Assembly: GCA_900554545.1 (NCBI GenBank)
Contig: USHW01000005.1
Location: 1 to 64,000, forward strand
Length of the DNA stretch: 64,000 nucleotides
Direction: 5' to 3'
Source: an uncultured Prevotella sp.
Lineage (GTDB): Bacteria; Bacteroidota; Bacteroidia; Bacteroidales; Bacteroidaceae
Below, in pieces: positions 43,576-52,266 of the stretch. Position 1 is the first letter of the stretch. Each line of letters begins with the position of its first letter. Made by a program: the position numbers and the translations under genes. The notes under the pieces are model-generated. The model was not told where the DNA came from. It worked only from the letters and a program-made list of their open reading frames with translations, and did no database searches.

Positions 43576-44943
43576 TTATTCAGTGAATGAAACTGTAGTG
43601 AAAGCGCGAAGGATGTCACCTTGCCTTGGAGAGTTCTCATAAAGCGAAGAGTTTGTCAAAAGGCATGATTTTATGTCTCCGTCTGTATTTCGGAATAAAT
43701 AGAGAACCCTATCTACCATAAATTCATCAACGTCTTCACCCTCTTCTTTCAGGCTTGTAAAATCCTCGGCAATAGCCGAATAGTTCTCCCCCATATAGCC
43801 AAGTTCTTCTCTGTTTGCCAATCGCCATCCAGTCACACCACTGACAGCAAGTTTATTTATGTCTTCAGCTATCACGGTTTCAAGATTCTCTACACTTTCT
43901 AACGTCAAGCATTTCGGCGACATCAACGTAGCAGTCTTTTCCACCTCGTCCGTCATCAACACATAACAGCCCTTATACAAACTACCGACTTCAGGAACTG
44001 TTCCCGTAACGACATCGCCACCCGAAGGCTCGTCGTCGCCATCACCGCCCGGTACAACCGTCTCGCTTTCACCAGTCTCGTCAAACTCAAACGTAACGTT
44101 GGTCGTTCCGGCCCATTCAACACCTGTAATTGAGCCGTTCAGCTCGACACCGTCACCACGGTATGTTCCGCTTATGTTCACCTTGTAATTGGCCTTCAGT
44201 TCTTGTGGACACAGGTAAGAATAACTATGTATCTTATCATTTGCCGTAAACGAAACCTTCACCGTAGCCGCACCTGCCGCCTCCAGCAGATAAACCGCCC
44301 CCGTACTTTTCCACACATTGCTCTCGCCCTCACGCACCAAGTCGGCTATATATTCACCCTTCTCACCGGAATAACTGCCGTCGAGCTTTATGTTTTCATA
44401 CAACGGACTTACCGACACCGCAACCGCCGTAACGCTTGAAGGCACATTGTTGATTGTAACAGACTCAAGCATCATCACCTTGCGCTCAAGCGACAGCGTC
44501 AGCGTGTTCTCCTCGCCATAAGCCAACGTCACCGAGTTATGCGCGGTCATAACATCGCCGTGTCCATGCCCGTCTTTCAAGGCCACCACGGCATCCTTCA
44601 CCGCATTCTCCTTCGTCGGCAGCTCATACGCCTCCGCGTCGGTACCAGCCAACGCATAAACATCATAACTTCCCTCCGGCAAGTTCAACGACAAGTTCTC
44701 TTCTTCAGAAACTATCTGCTCCAAATATACACACCTGTCAGATTCGTCGAAGATGTAAACATTCACAGGATAGCTAATCTTCGCCGTCCCCTCTGCGCCC
44801 TCAACCTGCGCAACACGGGTACGTATCACCAACATACTGTTAGCGTCCTTGTCGTTAAACACTTCGTCATCACTGAACTTCTCGCAAGAGAAAAAAGATA
44901 CCGCCATAAAAAGCAGTAGAAAAGTAATTAGTTTATTTTTCAT
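43576..44943 (-). CDS. Mfa2-like lipoprotein with extra C-terminal domain
   Basis: 455 residues from ATG 44943 with lipoprotein signal ending SFFSC (Cys20). Residues about 30-300 follow the FimB/Mfa2 plan: SYPVNVYIFDESDRCVYLEQ, LNLPEGSYDVYALAGTDAEA and repeated beta strands. After a Gly/Asp-rich linker (VVPGGDGDDEPSGGD) a separate domain of about 130 residues contains VSGVTGWRLANREELGYMGE, reminiscent of the Lcl/DUF1566 type (WRLP..EEL). It has no neighbouring fimbrillin gene, so it is an orphan. It could be a surface adhesin anchored in the outer membrane. Own terminator. Confidence 0.75.
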   Translation of the reverse strand: MKNKLITFLLLFMAVSFFSCEKFSDDEVFNDKDANSMLVIRTRVAQVEGAEGTAKISYPVNVYIFDESDRCVYLEQIVSEEENLSLNLPEGSYDVYALAGTDAEAYELPTKENAVKDAVVALKDGHGHGDVMTAHNSVTLAYGEENTLTLSLERKVMMLESVTINNVPSSVTAVAVSVSPLYENIKLDGSYSGEKGEYIADLVREGESNVWKSTGAVYLLEAAGAATVKVSFTANDKIHSYSYLCPQELKANYKVNISGTYRGDGVELNGSITGVEWAGTTNVTFEFDETGESETVVPGGDGDDEPSGGDVVTGTVPEVGSLYKGCYVLMTDEVEKTATLMSPKCLTLESVENLETVIAEDINKLAVSGVTGWRLANREELGYMGENYSAIAEDFTSLKEEGEDVDEFMVDRVLYLFRNTDGDIKSCLLTNSSLYENSPRQGDILRAFTTVSFTE

Positions 44944-45128
44944 AGTGATTTTTTTATAAAAATTGCACAAATATACGCCAAAATCGTTAACATTGTCAAA
45001 TCCGCCCGTTGGAAATTACCCATGTTTGCATTTTTTAACACAGACATACGAGCGACACCATAAAAACTTACATTATGTTGGCAGTCAAAGCATTACTCTG
45101 CCTAAAAACATTTTATAATCTCTTACTT

Positions 45129-45211
45129 TGCAAAAGACCACCTTTTAGCCTGCAATTAATGGCCTTTTGGAAGCTAAAAGGCCATTAACCGCAAGACAAT
45201 TGACCGTCTTT
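45129..45211. repeat. Dispersed palindromic repeat, copy 4
   Basis: TGCAAAAGACCACCTTTTAG, ATGGCCTTTTGGAAGCTAAA and AAGGCCATTAACCGCAAGAC, so ATGGCCTTTT pairs with an AAAAGGCCAT 15 bp later. It lies in the 292-bp gap between the last glycosyltransferase and the Mfa2-like gene. Confidence 0.55.
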
Positions 45212-45235
45212 CATATCATAAGAACATTTAAGACT

Positions 45236-46387
45236 TCAATAGCCATTCAACTTTTCATTCCAGGAATAATGTTCCTGCACCATATCAAAACCATTTTTCC
45301 TTATTTTATTACGCAACTTCACATCTTTCATTATTTCAATATAAACTTTAGCAAAAGAATTTTCATCATCACAAATAAAACAATTCTCATTATTCCTTAG
45401 CTCTGGCACTGCCTTTGAAATCAAGGATGTCATAATAACTGGTATTCCACAACCCATTGCTACAAGAACCTTATTTTGTATCCCTGCAGCAATTCGTATA
45501 GGTGCAACTGCGACACATGAATCAGATATTACGCCTGCCAAATCATCGACAAAACCCGTTACAATAATATTTTTATTATTCTCAAGTGCTAATATTTCAC
45601 GAGATGGTTCGGCTCCCACAATATAGAAAACAGCATTAGGATTATATTTCAATATTACTGGAAATATGTCTTTAACAAACCAAAGAACAGCATCTTGATT
45701 CTGCAACGTCCTCATATTACCAATGAAGCATATTTTATTAGGATTAATTTTTTCAGGTAAAACATCTGAACAACTTACTCCATTCGTATGTAGCACGAGC
45801 GACAATGCCTGTCCACGCTTATTAAGATAATCAATGTCTGTTTGAGATACCAGAACAACCTTCGGAAAAACTTTCACAACATGATTTTCATAAGCCCGAA
45901 TTAAACTGCGCTCAAAAAAATAAACTATCTTTTTCAACAAACTCCCCTTGGCTTTTGATGTCATTGTATAAGTTCTCGACAAAGCATCTGTCATTTCCAC
46001 TGTGGACTCAGCATACAAGCCCTCTTTCTCCAAATATGGAACCGTACGCAATAAATGCGCAATAAACCTGTCCGGCCGTTCTTGCTTTATAACATTTCGG
46101 AACTTTCTTTGAAAAGATTTAGAATAATAATAACCACACTGCATTGGCTTTCCTGCAAAAAAGAACATCAAAGCATAAATATATGACGCAATCTTTTTAT
46201 GCTTCACAAGAAAAATCTCATCGTACAACTTGCGAGCCTCTTCAATATCTACTTTATTTTCATAAAATGAAACAAGTAGCAATTCATGACCTTGCGATTT
46301 GAGATAGCGTGCAATGTGATTTATCCTCAATACATCACCACCATTCTCAGGGACAGGGAAACGTGGGGTCAATATACAAATCTTCAT
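45236..46387 (-). CDS. Glycosyltransferase (GT4-like), last gene of exopolysaccharide operon
   Basis: 383 residues. N-terminal acceptor fold MKICILTPRFPVPENGGDVL with a Gly-rich loop, then the C-terminal donor half with ICFIGNMRTLQNQDAVLWFV, YIVGAEPSREILALENNKNI, VTGFVDDLAGVISDSCVAVA and PIRIAAGIQNKVLVAMGCGI, the GT-B pattern of sugar-nucleotide-dependent retaining enzymes. Donor and acceptor cannot be named. 18 bp behind the previous glycosyltransferase. AT-rich like the rest of the middle of the cluster. Confidence 0.9.
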   Translation of the reverse strand: MKICILTPRFPVPENGGDVLRINHIARYLKSQGHELLLVSFYENKVDIEEARKLYDEIFLVKHKKIASYIYALMFFFAGKPMQCGYYYSKSFQRKFRNVIKQERPDRFIAHLLRTVPYLEKEGLYAESTVEMTDALSRTYTMTSKAKGSLLKKIVYFFERSLIRAYENHVVKVFPKVVLVSQTDIDYLNKRGQALSLVLHTNGVSCSDVLPEKINPNKICFIGNMRTLQNQDAVLWFVKDIFPVILKYNPNAVFYIVGAEPSREILALENNKNIIVTGFVDDLAGVISDSCVAVAPIRIAAGIQNKVLVAMGCGIPVIMTSLISKAVPELRNNENCFICDDENSFAKVYIEIMKDVKLRNKIRKNGFDMVQEHYSWNEKLNGY

Positions 46388-46405
46388 TACAATAAAATTT
46401 AACCG

Positions 46406-47506
46406 TTAATCATCAAACTCTAATGCTGACTTGAATTCATTTGAAACAACCTCTTCCGAATGATGTTCAAGAAAGACATTCCGTGAATACTTATTAAATC
46501 TTGGTACAGGATTTTCAATGTATCTTTTGATACATTCTATATATTCTGAAGCAGTATTACACTTACCACCAATTTTCTCATAATCAACATCATATCCTTC
46601 AAAAGTTTCATCAGTTCCTATAATATTCTTTCCATACATCATCGCTTCACATGTCTTTATCTTCATTCCACTACCAGAAAAAATAGGCAAAACCATAAAA
46701 TCTGCTTCATAAAAATAACATCCCAAATCAGGAACATCGCTTTTCACTTCGATATCCTTCATACATTTGTATTCTGACTTAAGCTTAGCCATCCCTTTGC
46801 CGACAACCATGAAATCAATGTCAACAAACGGCAATACATTTTTCACAAACCATAACACTCCTTCACTGTTTGCAGGAAAGCAACTACCAATAAACATACA
46901 AAGCGGACGTTTCCTTGTTAAAGCTGTATCACATGAAACATTAAGACGGTCCTTCATCACGACTGGCATTATCACATCCGGCTTTCTACCATGCAAATTA
47001 TGTATCAAACCTGCGTCACGATTATTTAACACAATTATTCTGTCAGAATATTTACAAGAATAACCGTCATTACGTTTTGCACAATTAATCACCACACTGC
47101 GAAACGGAATGTGTTTAGGGATAACCGCATCATAATAAATACTTTCCACATTGTGAAAATAAGATATAATTTTGCCCTTATAACCAGCCTTGCGGAGTTT
47201 TTTTGCAATTATGCCCAATAAGCTCGTACCCAAAAAAACAAAATCGTATTCCCCTGCTTCAGCCACAATATTCCTTATGAAGAAAGGCGTTACACCGTTA
47301 TGATATCCGAAAGGGAACAATAAAATTGCCAATGCATAACTCCATAACGACCTTCTCCTATATTCATCATGTACATATACAACTTTGACATTATCTTCAC
47401 CAAACAAATCCCTTGCCATCTTCAGGTTCTGCTGATTTACAACACCGCCGCCCTCAAGAATTCCACGATAACGCTTGAACAGTAAAAACAATACTTTCTT
47501 TTGCAT
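46406..47506 (-). CDS. Glycosyltransferase (GT-B, family 4-like)
   Basis: 366 residues. Donor-side motifs CMFIGSCFPANSEGVLWFVK, FMVVGKGMAKLKSEYKCMKD, VPDLGCYFYEADFMVLPIFS and GSGMKIKTCEAMMYGKNIIG follow the GT4 scheme (last segment binds the nucleotide sugar). The N-terminal half (RGILEGGGVVNQQNLKMARD) carries the Gly-rich loop. Sugar specificity unknown. Member of the exopolysaccharide operon, 89 bp after the WbsX gene. Confidence 0.88.
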   Translation of the reverse strand: MQKKVLFLLFKRYRGILEGGGVVNQQNLKMARDLFGEDNVKVVYVHDEYRRRSLWSYALAILLFPFGYHNGVTPFFIRNIVAEAGEYDFVFLGTSLLGIIAKKLRKAGYKGKIISYFHNVESIYYDAVIPKHIPFRSVVINCAKRNDGYSCKYSDRIIVLNNRDAGLIHNLHGRKPDVIMPVVMKDRLNVSCDTALTRKRPLCMFIGSCFPANSEGVLWFVKNVLPFVDIDFMVVGKGMAKLKSEYKCMKDIEVKSDVPDLGCYFYEADFMVLPIFSGSGMKIKTCEAMMYGKNIIGTDETFEGYDVDYEKIGGKCNTASEYIECIKRYIENPVPRFNKYSRNVFLEHHSEEVVSNEFKSALEFDD

Positions 47507-47595
47507 TTAGAAAAGAATTATTAATTAACAACTAAAAATACATGTATCATCTGGCAACAAGCTCTCTACAAAGCCTGATATGTCTTCCATTATAC

Positions 47596-48756
47596 TTACT
47601 TATCCAAAGCCTTTCTAATAGCGTTAAGCCAACCATGGCCAAACCTTAAGTCTGGCTCAACATAATTGCCTTCACCCCATTCATTCCAAGCTCTTAGCAT
47701 CAATATCCTATGCTGCGCTTCTTTACCGCTTATCAATTGTAACGCGTCTTCCACATGTTGTTGAAAATACTCGGGTTTGGCATTGACATATACTCCGTCA
47801 TAAGAACCTACGCGAGGCGTACGATCCCACTGAGGAACTATAGTAGGAATAACCTGCTCCCATTTGTCTTCAGGAGCAAAATAATACTTTGTGACTTTTG
47901 CATAATCAAACTTATTGATTTTCATTCCGCTGAAAAACGTCCGCAACAACAATTGCAAAAGACGTATATATTTGCCTTTATATATCATCTCTGCACGAAA
48001 CTTTCCAAACGAGTTGACGCCATCAAATCCCAAATTCAATATGTCTTCATAAACGACCTTACTACTTTTTAAATTTGGCAACACCCGGTGTATATCACCA
48101 TTTTCATCGCGCTTAATCGTAGACGTAGAATTTGTCACTCCCACGAAATAAAAATCGCCAAGCCCATTTTCTTTTGCAAGCCGCCGCCAAACAAAAATGA
48201 AGTTGGAAACATCCTTGAAATTATATGGATCATAAATAAGGAATAGCGGTTTCCCGTCAACAGTTATATATCTATGATCTTTAAATGCAGACAATAGATA
48301 ATTGAAATGAGCAACATAGTCTTCTTCACCTGGATACAACTGCTCGGCAATCATTTTTTTAGAATTGAATCCACCGCTTCCACGCTTCCAAGTTTTCGTC
48401 GTCCAATCATGGTTAGCCCAACATAAACAAAATGGGAAATCTGGCTTACCCGACGCAACAACCTCCTCGAAAGGACGTTCAAGCAATCTTTTTCCATTAC
48501 CAAGCCAATAATGGTAATAACAAAAGCCCTCAATGCCTGCTTCACGAGCCAATCCAGCCTGTTTTTCCCTAACTTCTGGTAGTCGTAAATCATAAAAGCC
48601 CAAATCAGCAGGAATGTGTGGCTGATAATGTCCCTTGAACATTGGTCTTGCTTGAGCAACACTTGTCCATTCTGTGTATCCTGGCCCCCAATACTTATCA
48701 TTTTCAGGTATTGGATGAAATTGTGGTAAATAGTATGCTATTATTCTGGCTTCCAT
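47596..48756 (-). CDS. WbsX-family (GH99-like) polysaccharide biosynthesis protein
   Basis: 386 residues. Opens with RIIAYYLPQFHPIPENDKYW and GPGYTEWTSVAQARPMFKGH, continues GIEGFCYYHYWLGNGKRLLE, FPFCLCWANHDWTTKTWKR and ends LRAWNEWGEGNYVEPD. These are the defining segments of the WbsX family (PF14307), related to GH99 endo-mannosidase-type folds and found in O-antigen and capsule loci. It may transfer or trim sugars; the exact reaction is not established. Lies 7 bp after the acyltransferase gene. Confidence 0.92.
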   Translation of the reverse strand: MEARIIAYYLPQFHPIPENDKYWGPGYTEWTSVAQARPMFKGHYQPHIPADLGFYDLRLPEVREKQAGLAREAGIEGFCYYHYWLGNGKRLLERPFEEVVASGKPDFPFCLCWANHDWTTKTWKRGSGGFNSKKMIAEQLYPGEEDYVAHFNYLLSAFKDHRYITVDGKPLFLIYDPYNFKDVSNFIFVWRRLAKENGLGDFYFVGVTNSTSTIKRDENGDIHRVLPNLKSSKVVYEDILNLGFDGVNSFGKFRAEMIYKGKYIRLLQLLLRTFFSGMKINKFDYAKVTKYYFAPEDKWEQVIPTIVPQWDRTPRVGSYDGVYVNAKPEYFQQHVEDALQLISGKEAQHRILMLRAWNEWGEGNYVEPDLRFGHGWLNAIRKALDK

Positions 48757-48763
48757 ATCTTTA

Positions 48764-49402
48764 TTATTTTCTTATTTGTTTAACAACTCTTGCAGGAGCA
48801 CCTGCTGCCACGGAATACGACGGTATATCTTTTGTAACCACGCTGTTCGCACCGACAATCACACCATCGCCAATTGTAACATTAGGCATTATGCACACAT
48901 TATTTCCAAGCCAAACATTATCTCCAATTATCACTTTTCCTTTTGAAACAAGACTCCTTTTCTCCGGATGAATGTTCAGCTCACTCACGTCGGACCTGCC
49001 ATGTGCATTGTCTGTGATGATAACATTTGTCCCTGTTAGAAGATTCTTTCCTATAACAATACCATTACAAGCCGTTATGTGCGACATCGCCCCAATATGA
49101 CAATTCTCTCCTATTATTATCTCCGGTGTCCTTTTCTCTCCTTGATAATTATCCCAGGCTGTCAACCTTATTCCCCTATCCAATTCTACATTATTACCAA
49201 TATGAATATAACGGAGACCTTCCAATGCCGATGCCTTATATCCCATGATTGACTTTTCGCCCCAACAAGCAAACTTGTTAGACCAATAACCTGTATACAT
49301 GTGTGAAACAAATGCCCGTACAGATTTTGAAATTATCGGACTGTATATCAAAGAGAAAACATGACCTATAAATTCAGCCAAACACTTCATTAATTGTCGC
49401 AT
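48764..49402 (-). CDS. Acyltransferase with left-handed beta helix
   Basis: 212 residues. Hexapeptide repeats run through the second half: IIGENCHIGAMSHITACNGI, VIGKNLLTGTNVIITDNAHG, KVIIGDNVWLGNNVCIMPNV and TIGDGVIVGANSVVTKDIPS, ending AAGAPARVVKQIRK. This is the WcaF/LacA/maa-like O-acetyltransferase pattern, with the catalytic His likely in DNAHG. It probably acetylates a sugar of the repeat unit using acetyl-CoA. It overlaps the upstream glycosyltransferase gene by 13 bp. Confidence 0.92.
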   Translation of the reverse strand: MRQLMKCLAEFIGHVFSLIYSPIISKSVRAFVSHMYTGYWSNKFACWGEKSIMGYKASALEGLRYIHIGNNVELDRGIRLTAWDNYQGEKRTPEIIIGENCHIGAMSHITACNGIVIGKNLLTGTNVIITDNAHGRSDVSELNIHPEKRSLVSKGKVIIGDNVWLGNNVCIMPNVTIGDGVIVGANSVVTKDIPSYSVAAGAPARVVKQIRK

Positions 49403-50556
49403 AATATTTTTTTGTAAAAACTAAATACATTTTCTATATTCTGCTTAACAGAATATAAATTCACAACAGTCTCAAAAGCCGCTTGTTTCATTTCTTCATA
49501 CGCGTTAGCTGATGCAGAAGAGACCTCAACAAGTCGTGCCATTAAATCTTCAACAGTATCATATCTTAGACCAATCTCATGCCCTGTCAAACTTAGACCA
49601 TTATCAAACTGCTCCTTTGTACCTCCTGTATTCTTTCCTATTACCAAACAACGGTTTCCCATTGCCTCTGGCATACAGCGGCCGAAAGCCTCAAAACGTG
49701 AACAAACAACAACAGCAGAAACTTCTTGCATTATATTTTTTATATCCTTGCGCCCACCCAAGAAAATAATATAATCATCCAAACCGTAATCTTTTATGCA
49801 TTTAAGAACAGACTTATAATATTTCCTATCACAAACATCCCCAGCAACAAGCAAAGTATACGGTTTCTTAACTTTATTTTTATAAAGATTATAAGCATTG
49901 ATTAGTTGCATCAGTCCTTTTGCTGGTTCTATGCGTCCTGCATACAAAAACTTGCACTTATCTCGATTATCATGTGGGCTGTTTTCATTAACTTCAATTC
50001 CATTATAAATAACTTCAGAACGAGGCCCTTGCAACCCGTGATATTCCTGCAATGTCTTTGTAATGCAAATAGAGTAACTATTAAACTCTTTCAAAGACTT
50101 GTAAAAATTAGATTTTGAAGGATAATAATGTTCGTCAAAATCAATGTCACAGAATTCCCTAAAATGATAAATGTGTGGTATATGCAACTTTACAGACGCT
50201 CTAAAACCAACATCAATTACACTCACATTGGTATGTATAATCTGCACATTCTCTTTCTTACACAATTTTACAACCTTATTTACAGCTAAATTGGACAGTA
50301 TGCGCCTCATTAAAAGCCGAGGTACAAACATCAATAAATCGCGAAAAGAATTCAAAAAAGGATATGTATTCGGCCTATACATCAAGGCGTAAACCTGTAT
50401 ACCACGACTTTTCAACACATTATATATACCTTTTTCATCAGGAGTGACAACAATCGGACATACGTCCTTTTGCACCAAACCATTTAATAAAACCAATAAC
50501 GATTTGGAGGCACCACCTAAAAGGCTTGTTGAATTAACGACATACAACACTTTCAT
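49390..50556 (-). CDS. Glycosyltransferase family 4
   Basis: About 388 residues from ATG 50556 (MKVLYVVNSTSLLGGASKSL); an ATG five codons upstream (50571) is possible. Donor-binding half: KCKFLYAGRIEPAKGLMQLI, YTLLVAGDVCDRKYYKSVLK, DYIIFLGGRKDIKNIMQEVS and CSRFEAFGRCMPEAMGNRCL, where the E-x7-E-like pair (FEAFGRCMPE) is the GT4 donor site. Sugar unknown. The next upstream gene is about 460 bp away, so this gene may have its own start of transcription. Confidence 0.92.
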   Translation of the reverse strand: MKVLYVVNSTSLLGGASKSLLVLLNGLVQKDVCPIVVTPDEKGIYNVLKSRGIQVYALMYRPNTYPFLNSFRDLLMFVPRLLMRRILSNLAVNKVVKLCKKENVQIIHTNVSVIDVGFRASVKLHIPHIYHFREFCDIDFDEHYYPSKSNFYKSLKEFNSYSICITKTLQEYHGLQGPRSEVIYNGIEVNENSPHDNRDKCKFLYAGRIEPAKGLMQLINAYNLYKNKVKKPYTLLVAGDVCDRKYYKSVLKCIKDYGLDDYIIFLGGRKDIKNIMQEVSAVVVCSRFEAFGRCMPEAMGNRCLVIGKNTGGTKEQFDNGLSLTGHEIGLRYDTVEDLMARLVEVSSASANAYEEMKQAAFETVVNLYSVKQNIENVFSFYKKILCDN

Positions 50557-51016
50557 TACACTTGTCATCACATGATTTTAATTCTAAAAATTCAAAATTG
50601 CCATGCAAAACACTGATATTAGATAATTGAGCCATAGTATCCTCTTACAATAACACAAAATATAAATAATTATTGCAATAAATAACATCCTTTTGCCTTT
50701 AAGCAAAATGTAGCCCAATAAAATTTAATTCCAACAAGTCCATTTCCATATACACCCCAAATAGAATTTCAAAAAGCGAAATTATCCACGGCACGGTCAT
50801 GTAAGATATTTATCAAATAAACAGATGCGTATTGAACCTTAATGGAAGGAACATGTATGAGTACCTTTATTTAAAAGAATTATATACTTTACATCTTTCA
50901 TTCTCACCGACCACAGCAGATACAACAAAACCTCACTCTTGCAGACCGCTGATTAAAGTCAACAAAGCTTCTAAAGCCATCACGTGAATTACTTGCGCTG
51001 AATATATATAAGACTT
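50557..51016. other. AT-rich gap inside the exopolysaccharide cluster
   Basis: 460 bp between the polymerase-like gene and the next glycosyltransferase. No open frame with coding character, no clear TAnnTTTG box on the minus strand and no strong hairpin were seen. It may be a remnant of a lost gene or hold an atypical promoter. Confidence 0.4.
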
Positions 51017-52255
51017 TCATTCTCTACTATTTTTTGCACCACTAAATGTATCCAAACTTGCTGTACATAATAATGGTATAAAATAATTATACCATAAAGG
51101 ATAACCTCGAACAATAAAGCAAAGCGTTGCGATGGTCATTGCTGCAATCCACACACGCTTGTCTTTGGCATGTGAATATGCAAAAATATAAAGCAGTATA
51201 ACAAGTAAAAGTCCTATCAGGCCGTTTTCGTATATATAAACCCTAAATCCAGAATTGCCAAAAGTAGTCCAATCCATCTCCCTCCCAAGAAAGATATCTG
51301 ACGATTGTAAAAAATCATCGAATTCCATCTGAAAATCATCCGTAACACGATTATCGCCAACCATTTCCCCGTCTTCTATTTCCAATCTCATAAGAATCAA
51401 ATCATGAATAAGATTGTCACCGCCATTATAATAAAATGCCACAATACATATTACTGCTAAAAAAAGCACAGATGCTATCATCTTTTTGGCAATGTCTTTT
51501 CTTTGACACCACATATTAAAAAATATTATAACAACAAAAAGCACATACGCCGCAAGTGAAAAAGTCATCAAAGTTGCTATAATTAAAACAATATTATACC
51601 ATTTTTTCCACTTTCCCATTTGCGCCAAAAGCAGTAGCACTGTAGCAGTTCCAAGATGCCCAGGCTCCAAAAAAACAGAATTGAAACGCGGGATTATCAA
51701 AGAAAACAGAGTGCTGTCCTCTATCATGAAAAAATAATAATTTGTAAACGAGTACAGCGCGTTTTCTCCAAAAACCGCACTTTGTGAAGGGAATTGTAAA
51801 CCAAACAAATAATATAAAATGAAACAAGGTATTGAAATAGACAACAATACAGCCATTACCTTAGCTAAAAAGGTAACTAATCTCAACAACTCGTCAGCAT
51901 CCGTTCTAAATAAAGACAAAAATATGAATATATTAAAAACCTGTACAACAAATCCAGCAAAACTCGCATCATTCACAAACAATTGATAACATAACAAAAT
52001 TACATACGCCGAGATTGTAAACAAGAAGTCACGCCTATTAAAATAAGGCTTTTCCATAGAATTGGAAACAAGCATTGCTACAACAATCAAACAGCACGCT
52101 GGTACTATATAAAACGGTCCTAAAGGCCACAAAAACCAAGGATTCAGTGAACCGAAATAAGCAAGCAACATCCCACTATAAAGAAAAATCTTAACGATTG
52201 TCCTTTTTTCAAAAAGATACAGGCGACTTATGTCAAACGTTCCTATTTTCATCAA
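51017..52255 (-). CDS. O-antigen/exopolysaccharide polymerase-like membrane protein (Wzy)
   Basis: 412 residues with about ten hydrophobic spans and a large periplasmic loop (about residues 270-335) containing GDNLIHDLILMRLEIEDGEM and FGNSGFRVYIYENGLIGLLL. The pattern RFNSVFLEPGHLGTATVLLL and G-F-R-x-Y-x-x-E-N-G-L fits Wzy/EpsG-type polymerases, which join repeat units at the outer face of the inner membrane. Sequence identity among Wzy proteins is always low, so the call rests on topology and position beside Wzx (11 bp). Confidence 0.8.
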   Translation of the reverse strand: MMKIGTFDISRLYLFEKRTIVKIFLYSGMLLAYFGSLNPWFLWPLGPFYIVPACCLIVVAMLVSNSMEKPYFNRRDFLFTISAYVILLCYQLFVNDASFAGFVVQVFNIFIFLSLFRTDADELLRLVTFLAKVMAVLLSISIPCFILYYLFGLQFPSQSAVFGENALYSFTNYYFFMIEDSTLFSLIIPRFNSVFLEPGHLGTATVLLLLAQMGKWKKWYNIVLIIATLMTFSLAAYVLFVVIIFFNMWCQRKDIAKKMIASVLFLAVICIVAFYYNGGDNLIHDLILMRLEIEDGEMVGDNRVTDDFQMEFDDFLQSSDIFLGREMDWTTFGNSGFRVYIYENGLIGLLLVILLYIFAYSHAKDKRVWIAAMTIATLCFIVRGYPLWYNYFIPLLCTASLDTFSGAKNSRE

Positions 52256-52266
52256 CTACAAACCAA

